64,000 nucleotides of DNA from Lachnospiraceae bacterium (lineage in GTDB: Bacteria > Bacillota > Clostridia > Lachnospirales > Lachnospiraceae). Shown here piece by piece: positions 26,627 to 35,962 of the stretch; the first letter of the stretch is position 1; each line of letters opens with the position of its first letter. The notes below the pieces were generated by a model, which was given only the letters and a program-made list of their open reading frames with translations, was not told where the DNA came from and ran no database searches. The stretch spans positions 62,001 through 126,000 of the forward strand of contig JAFQVJ010000044.1 of NCBI GenBank assembly GCA_017408025.1. Direction: 5' to 3'. Made by a program: the position numbers and the translations under genes.

Positions 26627-29600
26627 TACTCATCCTCATTTTCTGTGAATTTACTTGTGAGTGCTTTTAGCATAACAAATCTTCCCCTGCTGATATATAA
26701 ACCGAAGCCTTTTTCCATCTCCTGATAAAGCTCGCTTGTTGGTTTAGTTATCTTGAGAATGTACTGATCTGCAGAGCCATACCCTATCCACAATCCTGAT
26801 GGACTTCCACAATGTTTCTTATACCATGAGTCAAATGTAATCTTATTCATAGCCGCCAGTGAATCACCTATGATAAAATGAATATTCAACTGTAGCCTTC
26901 CCTTTTCAAAGAGAACCTTAAGCTTATCATTTCCATCTTCTGTTAAACTCTCCTTTAACCTTTCCAGGGAATTTATAATATAAATAATTCTCTTTTCAGT
27001 AATTTTTTGATTCTCTTTAAAGTATTTATGTCTGGCCACAGTCTCATTAAACATATCTACAATTACTGATTCCAAATTACTATTATGGTATTCATAAGCC
27101 TTTTCTGAGTCATATACAAACTTGTCTATAGCATCCAGCGCAATCACTTTCGCCTCAATTCTCTGGGACATCAATTCTGCTATTCCCTGCAATACATGAG
27201 ACACACCTTCACCATCCTGAGATATAACAAATGTAAAAAAACTGTCCATAATGTTGTGATAAACAGGGGCGAGACTTTTTATATTGATGCCTACAGGAAA
27301 CTTATCTAATGTAACTTCTATCTCTGACACATAACTACCATCAACTCTGTCGGGTAGGACAGGAATTCTTCTGGCATAAGATCCCTTATGTTCTAAAACC
27401 AGCCTTTCAATACACTGCTTCACAGTATTCATTACCATATCAGGCTCAGCAATTCTTGCTGTCTGAAATTCATATGTATGCTCATCCTTAATAATTCCCC
27501 TTCCCTTCATATCTGATGGATATACTCCTTCCGTCGATCCCAATATTGCTGAATAATCCGCCTTATCATTCATTTGCAGCACCAATAATCGTTTAAAATT
27601 CTGCACCAATCTAAATCTCATAGAACTGGCATTTGTTGCTGTAACAATCATATATATTCCATATTTAGTTCCCTCTCTTGACACCATTGCCACAAGCTCC
27701 TCACACATCTCATACATCTCCGCAAAGGCAGAATAGTTATTTATAAAAACAACTATATTTGGGCATACATTTCCAGAATTTTTTACATATGAAATGTAAT
27801 CTCCACCGTAATCTACAAATATCTTCTTTCTCTGAACAATTTCTGCCCGAAGCATTTTCATAAGATTTACTACCTTTTCTTCCTCAGTTAAAAGCACAAC
27901 ATCGCCTACCTGTGGTGCATTGGCAAACATCTTAAGGGTCTCTGCTCCAAAATCCAGAATATATATATTAAGATAATCTGCCGTGTGTTTATTAATAAGG
28001 TCATAAATCATCGTGGTTAAAAACGTAAGCTTTCCACTGCCTGCGACACCATATATAAGTGTGTTTCCCTCTTCTGCAAGATTCAGAGTCAGGATTCTCT
28101 GATTCTGATTAAACGGATCATCCAATTCACCAATGACAGGATGCAATATATAGGGCTCATCCTTCTCCATAGTATATTTTTTTAAAAGTTCATCCAGAAA
28201 AATACATTCCGGCATTGAATCAAGCCATAAGGGTCTGACACTTATCCCCTCCTCATATGCCAGTTTTGATAAATATCTGACCATTGCCACAATCTGCTTT
28301 GTCTTTTTCTCACCAAATTCAAGTTTTTTTACAGGCTTTACGGATTTTTTCACTCTGCCAATATTATCAATAACCTTTATGCTATCATCAGACTTCTTCT
28401 CATTACTTTCATGTTCATAATATGGTGCTCCACACCAAGCAGACTGACCTAGAGCAAAATATTCATTAAATCCCACCTGAAGATAAAATCTTCCTGTATT
28501 AGATAATTCAGCAGCCTCAGGTCTTTTAATCATATCTACACTGTCCGCCTTTTCCTGCACCTTAAGACAAACTCTGAACCTGGTATTACTCCAAATCTGG
28601 TCATCTACTACTCCCGATGGCTTCTGGGTTGCAAGTATAAGATGGACGCCAAGACTTCTTCCTATACGTGCTGCACTGATTAACTGTGCCATAAACTCTG
28701 GTTGCTGTGCTTTTAATTCAGCAAATTCATCAGATATGATAAACAGATGTGGGATTGGTTCATTTACCATCTTATCCCTGTACAATTTCTGGTACTTATA
28801 TATGTCCATTGTCCCTTCATTTGCGATTCTTCTGACCTCATTGAATACAGCCTGTCTTCTTCTAAGCTCGCTCTGAATTGATATAAGAGAACGTTTAACC
28901 GCTGCTCCATCCAGATTTGTTATTGTTCCTGCAAGATGAGGAAGCTTTATCCCCTTTTCCTTATCCTCAAAAGCTCCCGTAAGACCACCACCTTTATAAT
29001 CAATAAGAATAAATGCTACCTCATCAGGATGATAATTGACCGCCATGGATAAAATATATGTGATGATAAACTCACTTTTGCCTGAACCAGTCATGCCAGC
29101 CACAAGGCCATGAGGTCCTTGAAATTTTTCATGAAGATCCAGCGTAAACAGCTGTCCTAAGGTATCTACACCTATGGGAGCCGACAATGACATTGTAGGA
29201 TTATTATTCTTCCATCTCATAAGAGGATTCAAATGTTCGATTTTATGGACATCAAACATATCAAGAAATGTAAGCATATCTGGCAGTGTATATGAATTGC
29301 TTGTGGTATTAAGGCTAATATTTGCAATTGACTTGACAATATATAAAATATCTTTATCAAGCTTCAAATCAGCTGCAAACTCAATCCTTCCCCCACTGGT
29401 ATCATTTCTATCATATATTTTAGAAACTGTTTCCCCTATCTCTATTACCATTGAGCATTCCTTGGGAAGATTATGAATACTGTCAGCTACATTAATGACA
29501 GAAAATCCATAGTTGCTTTCCTCCTCAAGTACCATTCGTATGATATCTGTCCTCCCTCCAATTGATTTATCAAGATTGAAAATAACATAATATGGAGAAT

Positions 29601-31206
29601 ATTTATCCTGGCCCCTTTTTTGACTTCTGTCGTACAATTCCTTCTCCAGATATACTGATATCTCTTTTGCCTGCTCAATGTTTGTTGCATAAAATCTTAT
29701 GTTTTTGTCATCATCCCATACATGTGGTATCCATCTGAACATCTCCCATCCATCTTTATCATCCTCCGCCACTATAAAAACCAGCTTCAGCTCATCATAG
29801 CTGTGTAGTGCTATCATCCTTACTATCATACTACTTATGAAATCTAATGTAAGTGACCGTCTATCACTGACGATTCCACATATCTTGTTCTCCGAAAATG
29901 AGTAGGTTATAGGTACTGAATCTAAATCCTTAGGCTCATTTCTAAGTGCCATAAGCTCGTCCTGAAGGTTATCCTCCTCCAATGAAAATTTTCTGTCTGG
30001 AAAAACTATGTTTCCAATAAACTGAACGTTTCCAAGTCCCACCCTAAGCTTCAAAAAATCAGACTGTCCTATCACTCTCTCCCACAGATTCGCTTTTCTT
30101 GAAATTATTCGCTCTGCACACTGTTCGACTGATACGTTATTCTCAAACAGTATGTCACTTTGTTCCTTCATTTCCTTCCTTATGCGATCCCTTATAGCGA
30201 ATAAGTAATCTTTATATTTTGCTTGTCTTAAGCGCTCCTTTTTTGCTGCTTTTCTCTTCTCATATTTCTTTAAAAGAATTGGCCACATTATCATTCCTAA
30301 TAACATACTACCTGACATAACAACTGTGGGCATTGCTGTCAGCATGCCATTTCCACTGCTGGTTGCATTGATTATAGCAAATGCAGCTGTAGATGCGGAT
30401 GCCATTCCCATGGTAACAGATGGCCCCACTACAAGAACCATCGGTGTTGTATCTATCTTTTCAACCGTTGGTGGTGGGTCAACTTTTATCTTGTGCTCTT
30501 CTATATCCCTCTTAAATCTGGGAGAACGATAAAAATATTTATCATCTAAATCCTGATAGGTAATTTCATTTTTATTCTCTTCAATGCTTTGTGGTGCATA
30601 ACTAAACAGAACAGATGAGTCATATGTCACTGTGTTATCAGGATTATTCATTGCAATGAAATTGCTGCCTATTATAACCTTAAACCCCATAATATAGACA
30701 GTATCTCCAGGTCTCAATGTCATCGTAGATACTCTTAAATCATTAACATAAGTTCCATTGGTGCTATGTTCATCAATTACAGTCCATATATTGTCAAAAT
30801 AAGTAAGCTTTGCATGGTGAGCTGACACAAAACTATTGTTGACCCGAATAGTATTATTGATATCTCTCCCAATGGTAATTTCAATATTTTCTGTGACAAC
30901 AAGCTTCTTATATTCCCTTCTTGAGTCATTTATTACCTCGGCATAGAGAAAAGACTCTCCTGACTGGTCGTAAATCTCCACATTATATATTGTGTCTGGT
31001 TTTAAGATTGTCTCACTTTCATCACTGTTTATCAGTCTGGCTTTTTTAGTTTCTTTTAGAAACCATTGCCCACCTACACCTTCTGCACTTATTAAATTTC
31101 TTCTTTTTCCATCCGGACCAATATCTGAAATCCAATACCTTCCATTTACCTTCTCTGGTAGAGTGATACTATATACATTTTCCGGCTTCAATAATGTAAC
31201 AATCAT
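26626..31206 (-). CDS. EssC-type FtsK/SpoIIIE ATPase of type VII secretion with FHA domain
   Basis: This 1,526-residue motor is the diagnostic component of the locus. An FHA domain (about residues 95-185) has GRDINNTIRV, SAHHAKL and STNGTYVNDLRV. Two membrane segments follow near 285-320. The first ATPase domain has an intact Walker A GMTGSGKS (about 705) and Walker B LFIISDE. The second has GVAGSGKL (about 1055), where Leu replaces the usual Thr/Ser, and the third (about 1330) has only DGEGVSH. Such decay of domains 2 and 3 is known in EssC/EccC. The length matches S. aureus EssC (about 1,480). The frame opens at a TTG, but I chose the ATG at 31204-31206, which follows GATGAGGAACAA. EsaA, EssA and a classical EssB are not nearby. 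Confidence 0.95.
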   Translation of the reverse strand: MIVTLLKPENVYSITLPEKVNGRYWISDIGPDGKRRNLISAEGVGGQWFLKETKKARLINSDESETILKPDTIYNVEIYDQSGESFLYAEVINDSRREYKKLVVTENIEITIGRDINNTIRVNNSFVSAHHAKLTYFDNIWTVIDEHSTNGTYVNDLRVSTMTLRPGDTVYIMGFKVIIGSNFIAMNNPDNTVTYDSSVLFSYAPQSIEENKNEITYQDLDDKYFYRSPRFKRDIEEHKIKVDPPPTVEKIDTTPMVLVVGPSVTMGMASASTAAFAIINATSSGNGMLTAMPTVVMSGSMLLGMIMWPILLKKYEKRKAAKKERLRQAKYKDYLFAIRDRIRKEMKEQSDILFENNVSVEQCAERIISRKANLWERVIGQSDFLKLRVGLGNVQFIGNIVFPDRKFSLEEDNLQDELMALRNEPKDLDSVPITYSFSENKICGIVSDRRSLTLDFISSMIVRMIALHSYDELKLVFIVAEDDKDGWEMFRWIPHVWDDDKNIRFYATNIEQAKEISVYLEKELYDRSQKRGQDKYSPYYVIFNLDKSIGGRTDIIRMVLEEESNYGFSVINVADSIHNLPKECSMVIEIGETVSKIYDRNDTSGGRIEFAADLKLDKDILYIVKSIANISLNTTSNSYTLPDMLTFLDMFDVHKIEHLNPLMRWKNNNPTMSLSAPIGVDTLGQLFTLDLHEKFQGPHGLVAGMTGSGKSEFIITYILSMAVNYHPDEVAFILIDYKGGGLTGAFEDKEKGIKLPHLAGTITNLDGAAVKRSLISIQSELRRRQAVFNEVRRIANEGTMDIYKYQKLYRDKMVNEPIPHLFIISDEFAELKAQQPEFMAQLISAARIGRSLGVHLILATQKPSGVVDDQIWSNTRFRVCLKVQEKADSVDMIKRPEAAELSNTGRFYLQVGFNEYFALGQSAWCGAPYYEHESNEKKSDDSIKVIDNIGRVKKSVKPVKKLEFGEKKTKQIVAMVRYLSKLAYEEGISVRPLWLDSMPECIFLDELLKKYTMEKDEPYILHPVIGELDDPFNQNQRILTLNLAEEGNTLIYGVAGSGKLTFLTTMIYDLINKHTADYLNIYILDFGAETLKMFANAPQVGDVVLLTEEEKVVNLMKMLRAEIVQRKKIFVDYGGDYISYVKNSGNVCPNIVVFINNYSAFAEMYEMCEELVAMVSREGTKYGIYMIVTATNASSMRFRLVQNFKRLLVLQMNDKADYSAILGSTEGVYPSDMKGRGIIKDEHTYEFQTARIAEPDMVMNTVKQCIERLVLEHKGSYARRIPVLPDRVDGSYVSEIEVTLDKFPVGINIKSLAPVYHNIMDSFFTFVISQDGEGVSHVLQGIAELMSQRIEAKVIALDAIDKFVYDSEKAYEYHNSNLESVIVDMFNETVARHKYFKENQKITEKRIIYIINSLERLKESLTEDGNDKLKVLFEKGRLQLNIHFIIGDSLAAMNKITFDSWYKKHCGSPSGLWIGYGSADQYILKITKPTSELYQEMEKGFGLYISRGRFVMLKALTSKFTENEDE

Positions 31207-31244
31207 TTGTTCCTCATCTCCCCAAAACAACTAAGATGCTTTCT

Positions 31245-31568
31245 CTATTTCTTGGTGCCGCAGAAAGGACATCTGACTTCTGTAGCAGCATAACTACAGC
31301 CACATTTCTTGCAAAAAACAACTCCAATACTTTTTGAATTGCTGCCTGCCTCCATATTTCCCAGTTTTATACATATGCTGTCAAGGCTTTCCCTCATCCT
31401 TATAGTCTTAATCATCATAGTGATGACCAAACCAATCAGCGCTGCCAACATTACAATTCCAATAATTAGCAGTACTATAATCCAATTTGAACCACTACTT
31501 TGCTCTGCAGCATTTGCCACCGTCTCTGTCATTTCAAAATCATAATCATGATATGTACCCTCAGACAT
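31245..31568 (-). CDS. small membrane protein with C-terminal zinc ribbon
   Basis: This 107-residue protein has one membrane segment (about residues 29-52, WIIVLLIIGIVMLAALIGLV) and a C-terminal zinc ribbon with two Cys pairs (CKKCG and CPFCG). The ribbon lies on the opposite side of the membrane from the short N-terminus, probably in the cytoplasm. It is the first gene of the type VII locus, 38 nt before essC. A role in assembly of the motor complex is inferred from position only. GGAGGG lies upstream of the ATG. Confidence 0.8.
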   Translation of the reverse strand: MSEGTYHDYDFEMTETVANAAEQSSGSNWIIVLLIIGIVMLAALIGLVITMMIKTIRMRESLDSICIKLGNMEAGSNSKSIGVVFCKKCGCSYAATEVRCPFCGTKK

Positions 31569-31674
31569 TCTATTCCCTCCATCTTCTTCTCTTCATGTAT
31601 CCAAGTATGACATCTATAAAGAATTATTTATGTATCTATAAAATGTTTATGCGGGTAAATTGAAAAATAGAACA

Positions 31675-31699
31675 GAATTTTCCTATACAATAATAAAAA
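31675..31699. repeat. half copy of palindromic repeat family 1
   Basis: It retains TTTCCTATACAAT followed by AATAAAAA, which is one arm and the flank of the repeat. The opposite arm is degraded. It adjoins the pnp terminator in the same orientation as the copies beside serA and tRNA-Glu. Confidence 0.5.
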
Positions 31700-31737
31700 C
31701 TGTCCGATACGCGTTATAACACGTATCGGACAGTTTT
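31696..31737 (-). terminator. intrinsic terminator of pnp
   Basis: A perfect 16-bp stem (AAAACTGTCCGATACG and complement) with a 10-nt loop is followed on the minus strand by TTTTTATTATTG, 52 nt past the pnp stop codon. It could also act on plus-strand transcripts. Confidence 0.85.
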
Positions 31738-31789
31738 CAACCTATCTTATATATTATTTACAGCTATATTTCACTCCACAATTTTAGAT

Positions 31790-33874
31790 TTATTTACAAT
31801 CCTTGATAGAGAATGAGATTCTACCCATCTTATCCTTGCCAAGGCATACAACCTTAACACGGTCTCCAAGAGTAAGCACATCCTCAACATGGTTGATTCT
31901 CTCCTCAGAAATCTTAGAGATGTGAACCATACCCTCCTTACCAGGAGCAAACTCTAAAAACGCACCGAATTCCTTGATGCTGATAACTGTACCTTCGAAT
32001 ACCATACCTTCCTCAAAGTCAGTAACGATAGTCTCAATCATCTTCTTGGCTTCAGCCATCTTGTCAGCCTCTACGCCACAGATAGATACAGCACCTTCGT
32101 CTGTGATATCAATCTTAACACCTGTCTGCTCGATGATAGCGTTGATTGTCTTACCTCTCTGTCCAACAACCTCGCCAATCTTAGCTGGGTCAATCTGAAT
32201 CTGTATAATCTTTGGAGCGTATGGGCCAACCTCAGGTCTTGGCTCAGCGATTGCTGGCTTCATACAATTCTCCATGATAAACATTCTTGCCTCACGACAT
32301 CTAGCGATTGCACCTTCAACTATAGGTCTTGTAAGACCATGAATCTTGATATCCATCTGTATAGCTGTGATACCTGCATCTGTACCAGTTACCTTAAAGT
32401 CCATATCTCCGAAGAAATCTTCAAGGCCCTGAATATCTGTAAGTAATACGTAATCATCATCTGTATCGCCTGTTACAAGACCACATGAGATACCAGCAAC
32501 CATCTTCTTGATAGGTACGCCGGCAGCCATAAGTGACATACATGACGCACATGTAGATGCCATTGATGTAGAACCGTTTGACTCAAATGTTTCAGATACA
32601 GTTCTGATTGCGTATGGGAATTCCTCCTCTGAAGGAAGAACTGGAATAAGTGCTCTCTCTGCTAATGCACCATGACCGATTTCACGACGTCCCGGACCTC
32701 TTGAAACCTTAGTCTCACCTACTGAGTATCCTGGGAAGTTATAATGATGCATATATCTCTTAGATGTCTCATTTACATCAAGGCCATCAAGCTTCTGTGC
32801 CTCTGATAATGGAGCAAGTGTACATACGTTACAAATCTGTGTCTGTCCTCTTGTAAACATTGCAGAACCATGAACTCTAGGAATCAAGTCAACCTCTGCA
32901 GCAAGTGGACGAATCTGTGTAAGCTCTCGACCATCTGGACGCTTGTGATCCTTTAAAATCATCTTTCTAACTGTCTTCTTCTGATACTGATATAATGCTT
33001 CTGGTATAAGAGCAACCCATTCTTCATTCTCAGCAAATGCCTCTACAAGCTTTTCACTGATAGCCTTGATGTTACCTTCTCTTGTCTGCTTATCATCTGT
33101 AAATACCGCTACTTCCATTTCCTCTGGAGTTACGATTTTCTTCATCTCATCAAATAACTCGGCTGGAATTGCACAGCTCTCATATGTGTGCTTCTCCTTA
33201 CCAACCTCAGCTACTATCTGCTCAATAAATGCGATAACCTTCTGGTTAATCTCATGAGCTGCATATATAGCCTCAATCATCTTAGCTTCAGGCACTTCGT
33301 TAGCACCAGCTTCAATCATGATAACCTTTTCCTTTGTAGATGCAACTGTAAGCTTAAGGTCTGAAACTGCGTTCTGTGTTGCATTTGGGTTGAACACGAA
33401 TTCACCATCTATAAGACCTACCTGTGTTGTAGCACATGGACCATCAAATGGAATATCTGATATAGCAACTGCAATTGCAGAACCCAGCATAGCTGTAAGC
33501 TCTGGGCTACACTCTGGGTCAACTGACATAACCATGTTGTTAAGTGTTACATCATTTCTGTAATCCTTAGGGAATAATGGTCTCATAGGACGATCGATTA
33601 CACGTGATGTAAGAATAGCATTCTCAGACGCCTTTCCCTCACGCTTATTGAAACCACCAGGAATCTTACCAACTGCGTATAACTTTTCCTCATACTCAAC
33701 TGAGAGAGGGAAGAAATCAATACCATCTCTTGGCTTATCTGATGCTGTTGCTGTAGATAATACTACTGTATCACCATAGTGCATTAAGGCTGCACCATTT
33801 GCCTGCTTTGCAACTCTATTGACATCAACTGTAAGTGTTCTGCCAGCGAGTTCCATTGAAAAACTCTTGTACAT
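31790..33874 (-). CDS. pnp: polyribonucleotide nucleotidyltransferase (PNPase)
   Basis: This 694-residue 3'-5' phosphorolytic exoribonuclease takes part in RNA decay. Two RNase PH-like domains are followed by a KH domain (GEVVGQRGKTINAIIEQ, about residues 558-600) and an S1 domain at the C-terminus (FEGTVISIKEFGAFLEF). Length is normal. It follows rpsO, as in many bacteria, with a 197-nt gap that contains a large hairpin in the pnp leader. Confidence 0.98.
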   Translation of the reverse strand: MYKSFSMELAGRTLTVDVNRVAKQANGAALMHYGDTVVLSTATASDKPRDGIDFFPLSVEYEEKLYAVGKIPGGFNKREGKASENAILTSRVIDRPMRPLFPKDYRNDVTLNNMVMSVDPECSPELTAMLGSAIAVAISDIPFDGPCATTQVGLIDGEFVFNPNATQNAVSDLKLTVASTKEKVIMIEAGANEVPEAKMIEAIYAAHEINQKVIAFIEQIVAEVGKEKHTYESCAIPAELFDEMKKIVTPEEMEVAVFTDDKQTREGNIKAISEKLVEAFAENEEWVALIPEALYQYQKKTVRKMILKDHKRPDGRELTQIRPLAAEVDLIPRVHGSAMFTRGQTQICNVCTLAPLSEAQKLDGLDVNETSKRYMHHYNFPGYSVGETKVSRGPGRREIGHGALAERALIPVLPSEEEFPYAIRTVSETFESNGSTSMASTCASCMSLMAAGVPIKKMVAGISCGLVTGDTDDDYVLLTDIQGLEDFFGDMDFKVTGTDAGITAIQMDIKIHGLTRPIVEGAIARCREARMFIMENCMKPAIAEPRPEVGPYAPKIIQIQIDPAKIGEVVGQRGKTINAIIEQTGVKIDITDEGAVSICGVEADKMAEAKKMIETIVTDFEEGMVFEGTVISIKEFGAFLEFAPGKEGMVHISKISEERINHVEDVLTLGDRVKVVCLGKDKMGRISFSIKDCK

Positions 33875-33916
33875 TTTTACCTCCTATAATTAAACATTTC
33901 ACAATCGGTAGAAGTT

Positions 33917-33990
33917 CCGAAAACACTGAAAATGCCGCAACCGATGTACATGTACATTTACATTATTTGTGGCTGTTTCAGTGGTCTCGG
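33917..33990 (-). promoter_or_regulatory. large imperfect hairpin in the pnp leader
   Basis: CACTGAAA (33924-33931) pairs with TTTCAGTG (33976-33983). CCGA/TCGG pairs are outside, and GCC/GGC, CAA/TTG and an ACATGT palindrome are inside. It lies 40-115 nt upstream of the pnp start. In E. coli a leader hairpin mediates pnp autoregulation through RNase III. Whether this one is equivalent is unknown. Confidence 0.45.
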
Positions 33991-34032
33991 TCAAGCCTCC
34001 CTCGCCAACTGTTATCCTATACAGCAAAGATA

Positions 34033-34051
34033 GACAAGGCGTTGCCTTGTC
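34033..34051 (-). terminator. hairpin after rpsO
   Basis: A perfect 8-bp stem GACAAGGC/GCCTTGTC with a 3-nt loop lies 20 nt past the rpsO stop codon. It is followed on the minus strand only by TATCTTTGC, so termination is probably partial and lets transcription reach pnp. Confidence 0.5.
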
Positions 34052-34071
34052 CATCCTTAATTTCTGTATAA

Positions 34072-34338
34072 TTACTTTCTGATACCTAACTTCTCAATTA
34101 AGCTTCTGTAACCTTCAAGGTCTGTCTTCTTTAAGTAATCAAGTAAACCACGTCTCTGACCTACCATCTTAAGAAGACCTCTTCTTGAATGGTGATCCTT
34201 CTGATGTGTCTTTAAGTGCTCTGTGAGCTCCTTGATTCTCTCTGTTAAGATAGCAATCTGAACCTCTGGAGAACCTGTGTCCTCTGGTGTTCTACCGTAT
34301 GTCTTAATAAGTTCTGCTTTCTTCTCTTTGCTTATCAT
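34072..34338 (-). CDS. rpsO: 30S ribosomal protein S15
   Basis: This 88-residue protein is the normal length for S15, which binds 16S rRNA in the platform of the small subunit. Family motifs [29 protein letters not shown] and LLDYLKK are complete. TAAGGAGG lies upstream of the ATG. It is followed by pnp. Confidence 0.98.
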   Translation of the reverse strand: MISKEKKAELIKTYGRTPEDTGSPEVQIAILTERIKELTEHLKTHQKDHHSRRGLLKMVGQRRGLLDYLKKTDLEGYRSLIEKLGIRK

Positions 34339-34369
34339 GGCAATTTCCTCCTTAAAAATATATCGCCTT

Positions 34370-34408
34370 ACACTTCAGTACCGGTCGGAGTGTCCAAACA
34401 CCGAGTGT
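34370..34408 (-). promoter_or_regulatory. candidate S15-binding leader of rpsO
   Basis: In the rpsO leader an outer pair ACACT (34370-34374)/AGTGT (34404-34408) encloses a hairpin with stem GGTGT/ACACC-type pairing around TTGG, plus the palindrome ACCGGT. S15 autoregulatory leaders in Firmicutes use a three-way junction of similar size. A further perfect hairpin GTTGTGC/GCACAAC lies at 34427-34442. The match was judged by eye only. Confidence 0.35.
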
Positions 34409-34468
34409 GGGCTTGTTGTTTATTTTGTTGTGCCTGCACAACCTTATATATATTAACACACAAAAAAA

Positions 34469-34495
34469 GGAAAGTCAAAGTATTTTTGACTTTCC
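34469..34495 (-). terminator. intrinsic terminator of the NlpC/P60 gene
   Basis: A perfect 11-bp stem GGAAAGTCAAA/TTTGACTTTCC with a 5-nt loop is followed on the minus strand by seven T residues, about 50 nt past the stop codon. Confidence 0.9.
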
Positions 34496-34546
34496 CTTAT
34501 ATAGCATTTTCTATTTACCTGTTCTTACAAAATTCTCTTGAAGAAT

Positions 34547-35833
34547 TTACTGGATAACTCTTACAGCTCTACGTGGTGTAACGAAATTGTAATTGCCAAT
34601 ACAGATACCTGCTCTCTCGTTTGCAGCATGGATTATCTTTCCATTACCAATATAGATAGCAACATGTCCACCACCGTTAGAATATTTGTAAACAAGAATA
34701 TCTCCTGGCTGTATATCACTAAGTGAAATTGTTGTACCAACACCACTCAGGTAACCTGATGATGATCTTGGTAAGCTGTAACCAAACTTAGCAAAAATCA
34801 TTTTAACAAATCCAGAACAGTCAGTTCCCTTTGTCAAGCTGTTTCCACCGTATACATAAGGATTGCCAAGGAACTGGTATGCATAATTAATCAATTCCTG
34901 TACCTTCTGTGATGCTTCTGGATTGGAATATGTGTAACTTGTTTTAGAACCACCACTTGATGTCTTTGGTGCTTCAACTACCTCTATAATTGCCTCAGCT
35001 GTAGGCAATGTATATACTACATCAACATAATCTGCTGATACGTATCCTTCAAGTCCGTTGATAGATGCCTTATACCATCCATTCTTTTCTTCTTCTACAA
35101 TATTGAGATGTGAACCCTTTGATACCTTTGTAGCAATACTGCACTCTGTACTTGGCTCTTCTCTGACATTAAGCTTGTCACAATTAACCTCAAGCACTGC
35201 TGTCATCTTTTCCATGGCCTTAACGTTTGCTTCATATCCTGTAAGAATGTAGTCCTTTGATACATAACCTGTAACATCTCCAGACTTAATCTTATACCAG
35301 CCATCTTCCTCTGAAAGTATTTCACAAACACTATATCCTGGCATCTTACCTACAACCTTGTATGATGTACCTGCACCTTTTCTTACGTTTAAGTATGAAT
35401 TTGCATTTGAAATACCTAAATTTGTATAACCAGCAATAATAGAACCTTCAGGTACTATCTCTGTAGCTAAATCCATATCCTTCACAGCTTCCTTCTTTTC
35501 TGATTCAGAAATGTTGTCGCTACTATAAAGATAATCATTATATCCTTCCACAGCATCAGCAAATCCAACATTAAAATAACTGATGTCTCCTGTAATTTCC
35601 GAATTTGCGCCGTTTGCAGAATCCATAGTATCGATAACTGACGATACTCCAACGGATGAAATATTTATGTTACCAGATGCAACTGGTGTTGGAATTTCTT
35701 CTACCTCACTACTTGCTACTACATTTTCATCTGTTCTCTGTTCATCATTGGAACCATTGCCTGCGAAAAGTGCTACCGCTGCCATAATTGCCACAAATGA
35801 ACCTGCCCCAATTACTGTAATTTTCTTTCTCAT
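34547..35833 (-). CDS. secreted SH3-NlpC/P60 peptidoglycan endopeptidase
   Basis: This protein of about 428 residues has an N-terminal signal or signal anchor (MRKKITVIGAGSFVAIMAAV). Two bacterial SH3 domains bind the wall (NVRKGAGTSYKVVGKMPGY and NVREEPSTECSIATKV). A C-terminal NlpC/P60 domain has the catalytic Cys in TDCSGFVKM, then His in GGGHVAIYIG and a further polar residue in IIHAANER. It should cleave D-Glu-diamino acid bonds in stem peptides outside the cell. The frame opens 15 codons earlier, but GGAGGAG stands immediately before the ATG at 35831-35833, where the signal sequence begins. It has its own terminator, so it is probably monocistronic. Confidence 0.92.
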   Translation of the reverse strand: MRKKITVIGAGSFVAIMAAVALFAGNGSNDEQRTDENVVASSEVEEIPTPVASGNINISSVGVSSVIDTMDSANGANSEITGDISYFNVGFADAVEGYNDYLYSSDNISESEKKEAVKDMDLATEIVPEGSIIAGYTNLGISNANSYLNVRKGAGTSYKVVGKMPGYSVCEILSEEDGWYKIKSGDVTGYVSKDYILTGYEANVKAMEKMTAVLEVNCDKLNVREEPSTECSIATKVSKGSHLNIVEEEKNGWYKASINGLEGYVSADYVDVVYTLPTAEAIIEVVEAPKTSSGGSKTSYTYSNPEASQKVQELINYAYQFLGNPYVYGGNSLTKGTDCSGFVKMIFAKFGYSLPRSSSGYLSGVGTTISLSDIQPGDILVYKYSNGGGHVAIYIGNGKIIHAANERAGICIGNYNFVTPRRAVRVIQ

Positions 35834-35962
35834 ATCTCCTCCAAATGTGTTTCCATTTGTTGTGAATGTGTTACGCAATTACTCTACATTATAGCACTAT
35901 TTTCCTATCTGTCAACCCCTAAGCCCATTTTCTGGTATTTATACACATCTGGGGCATATTTT

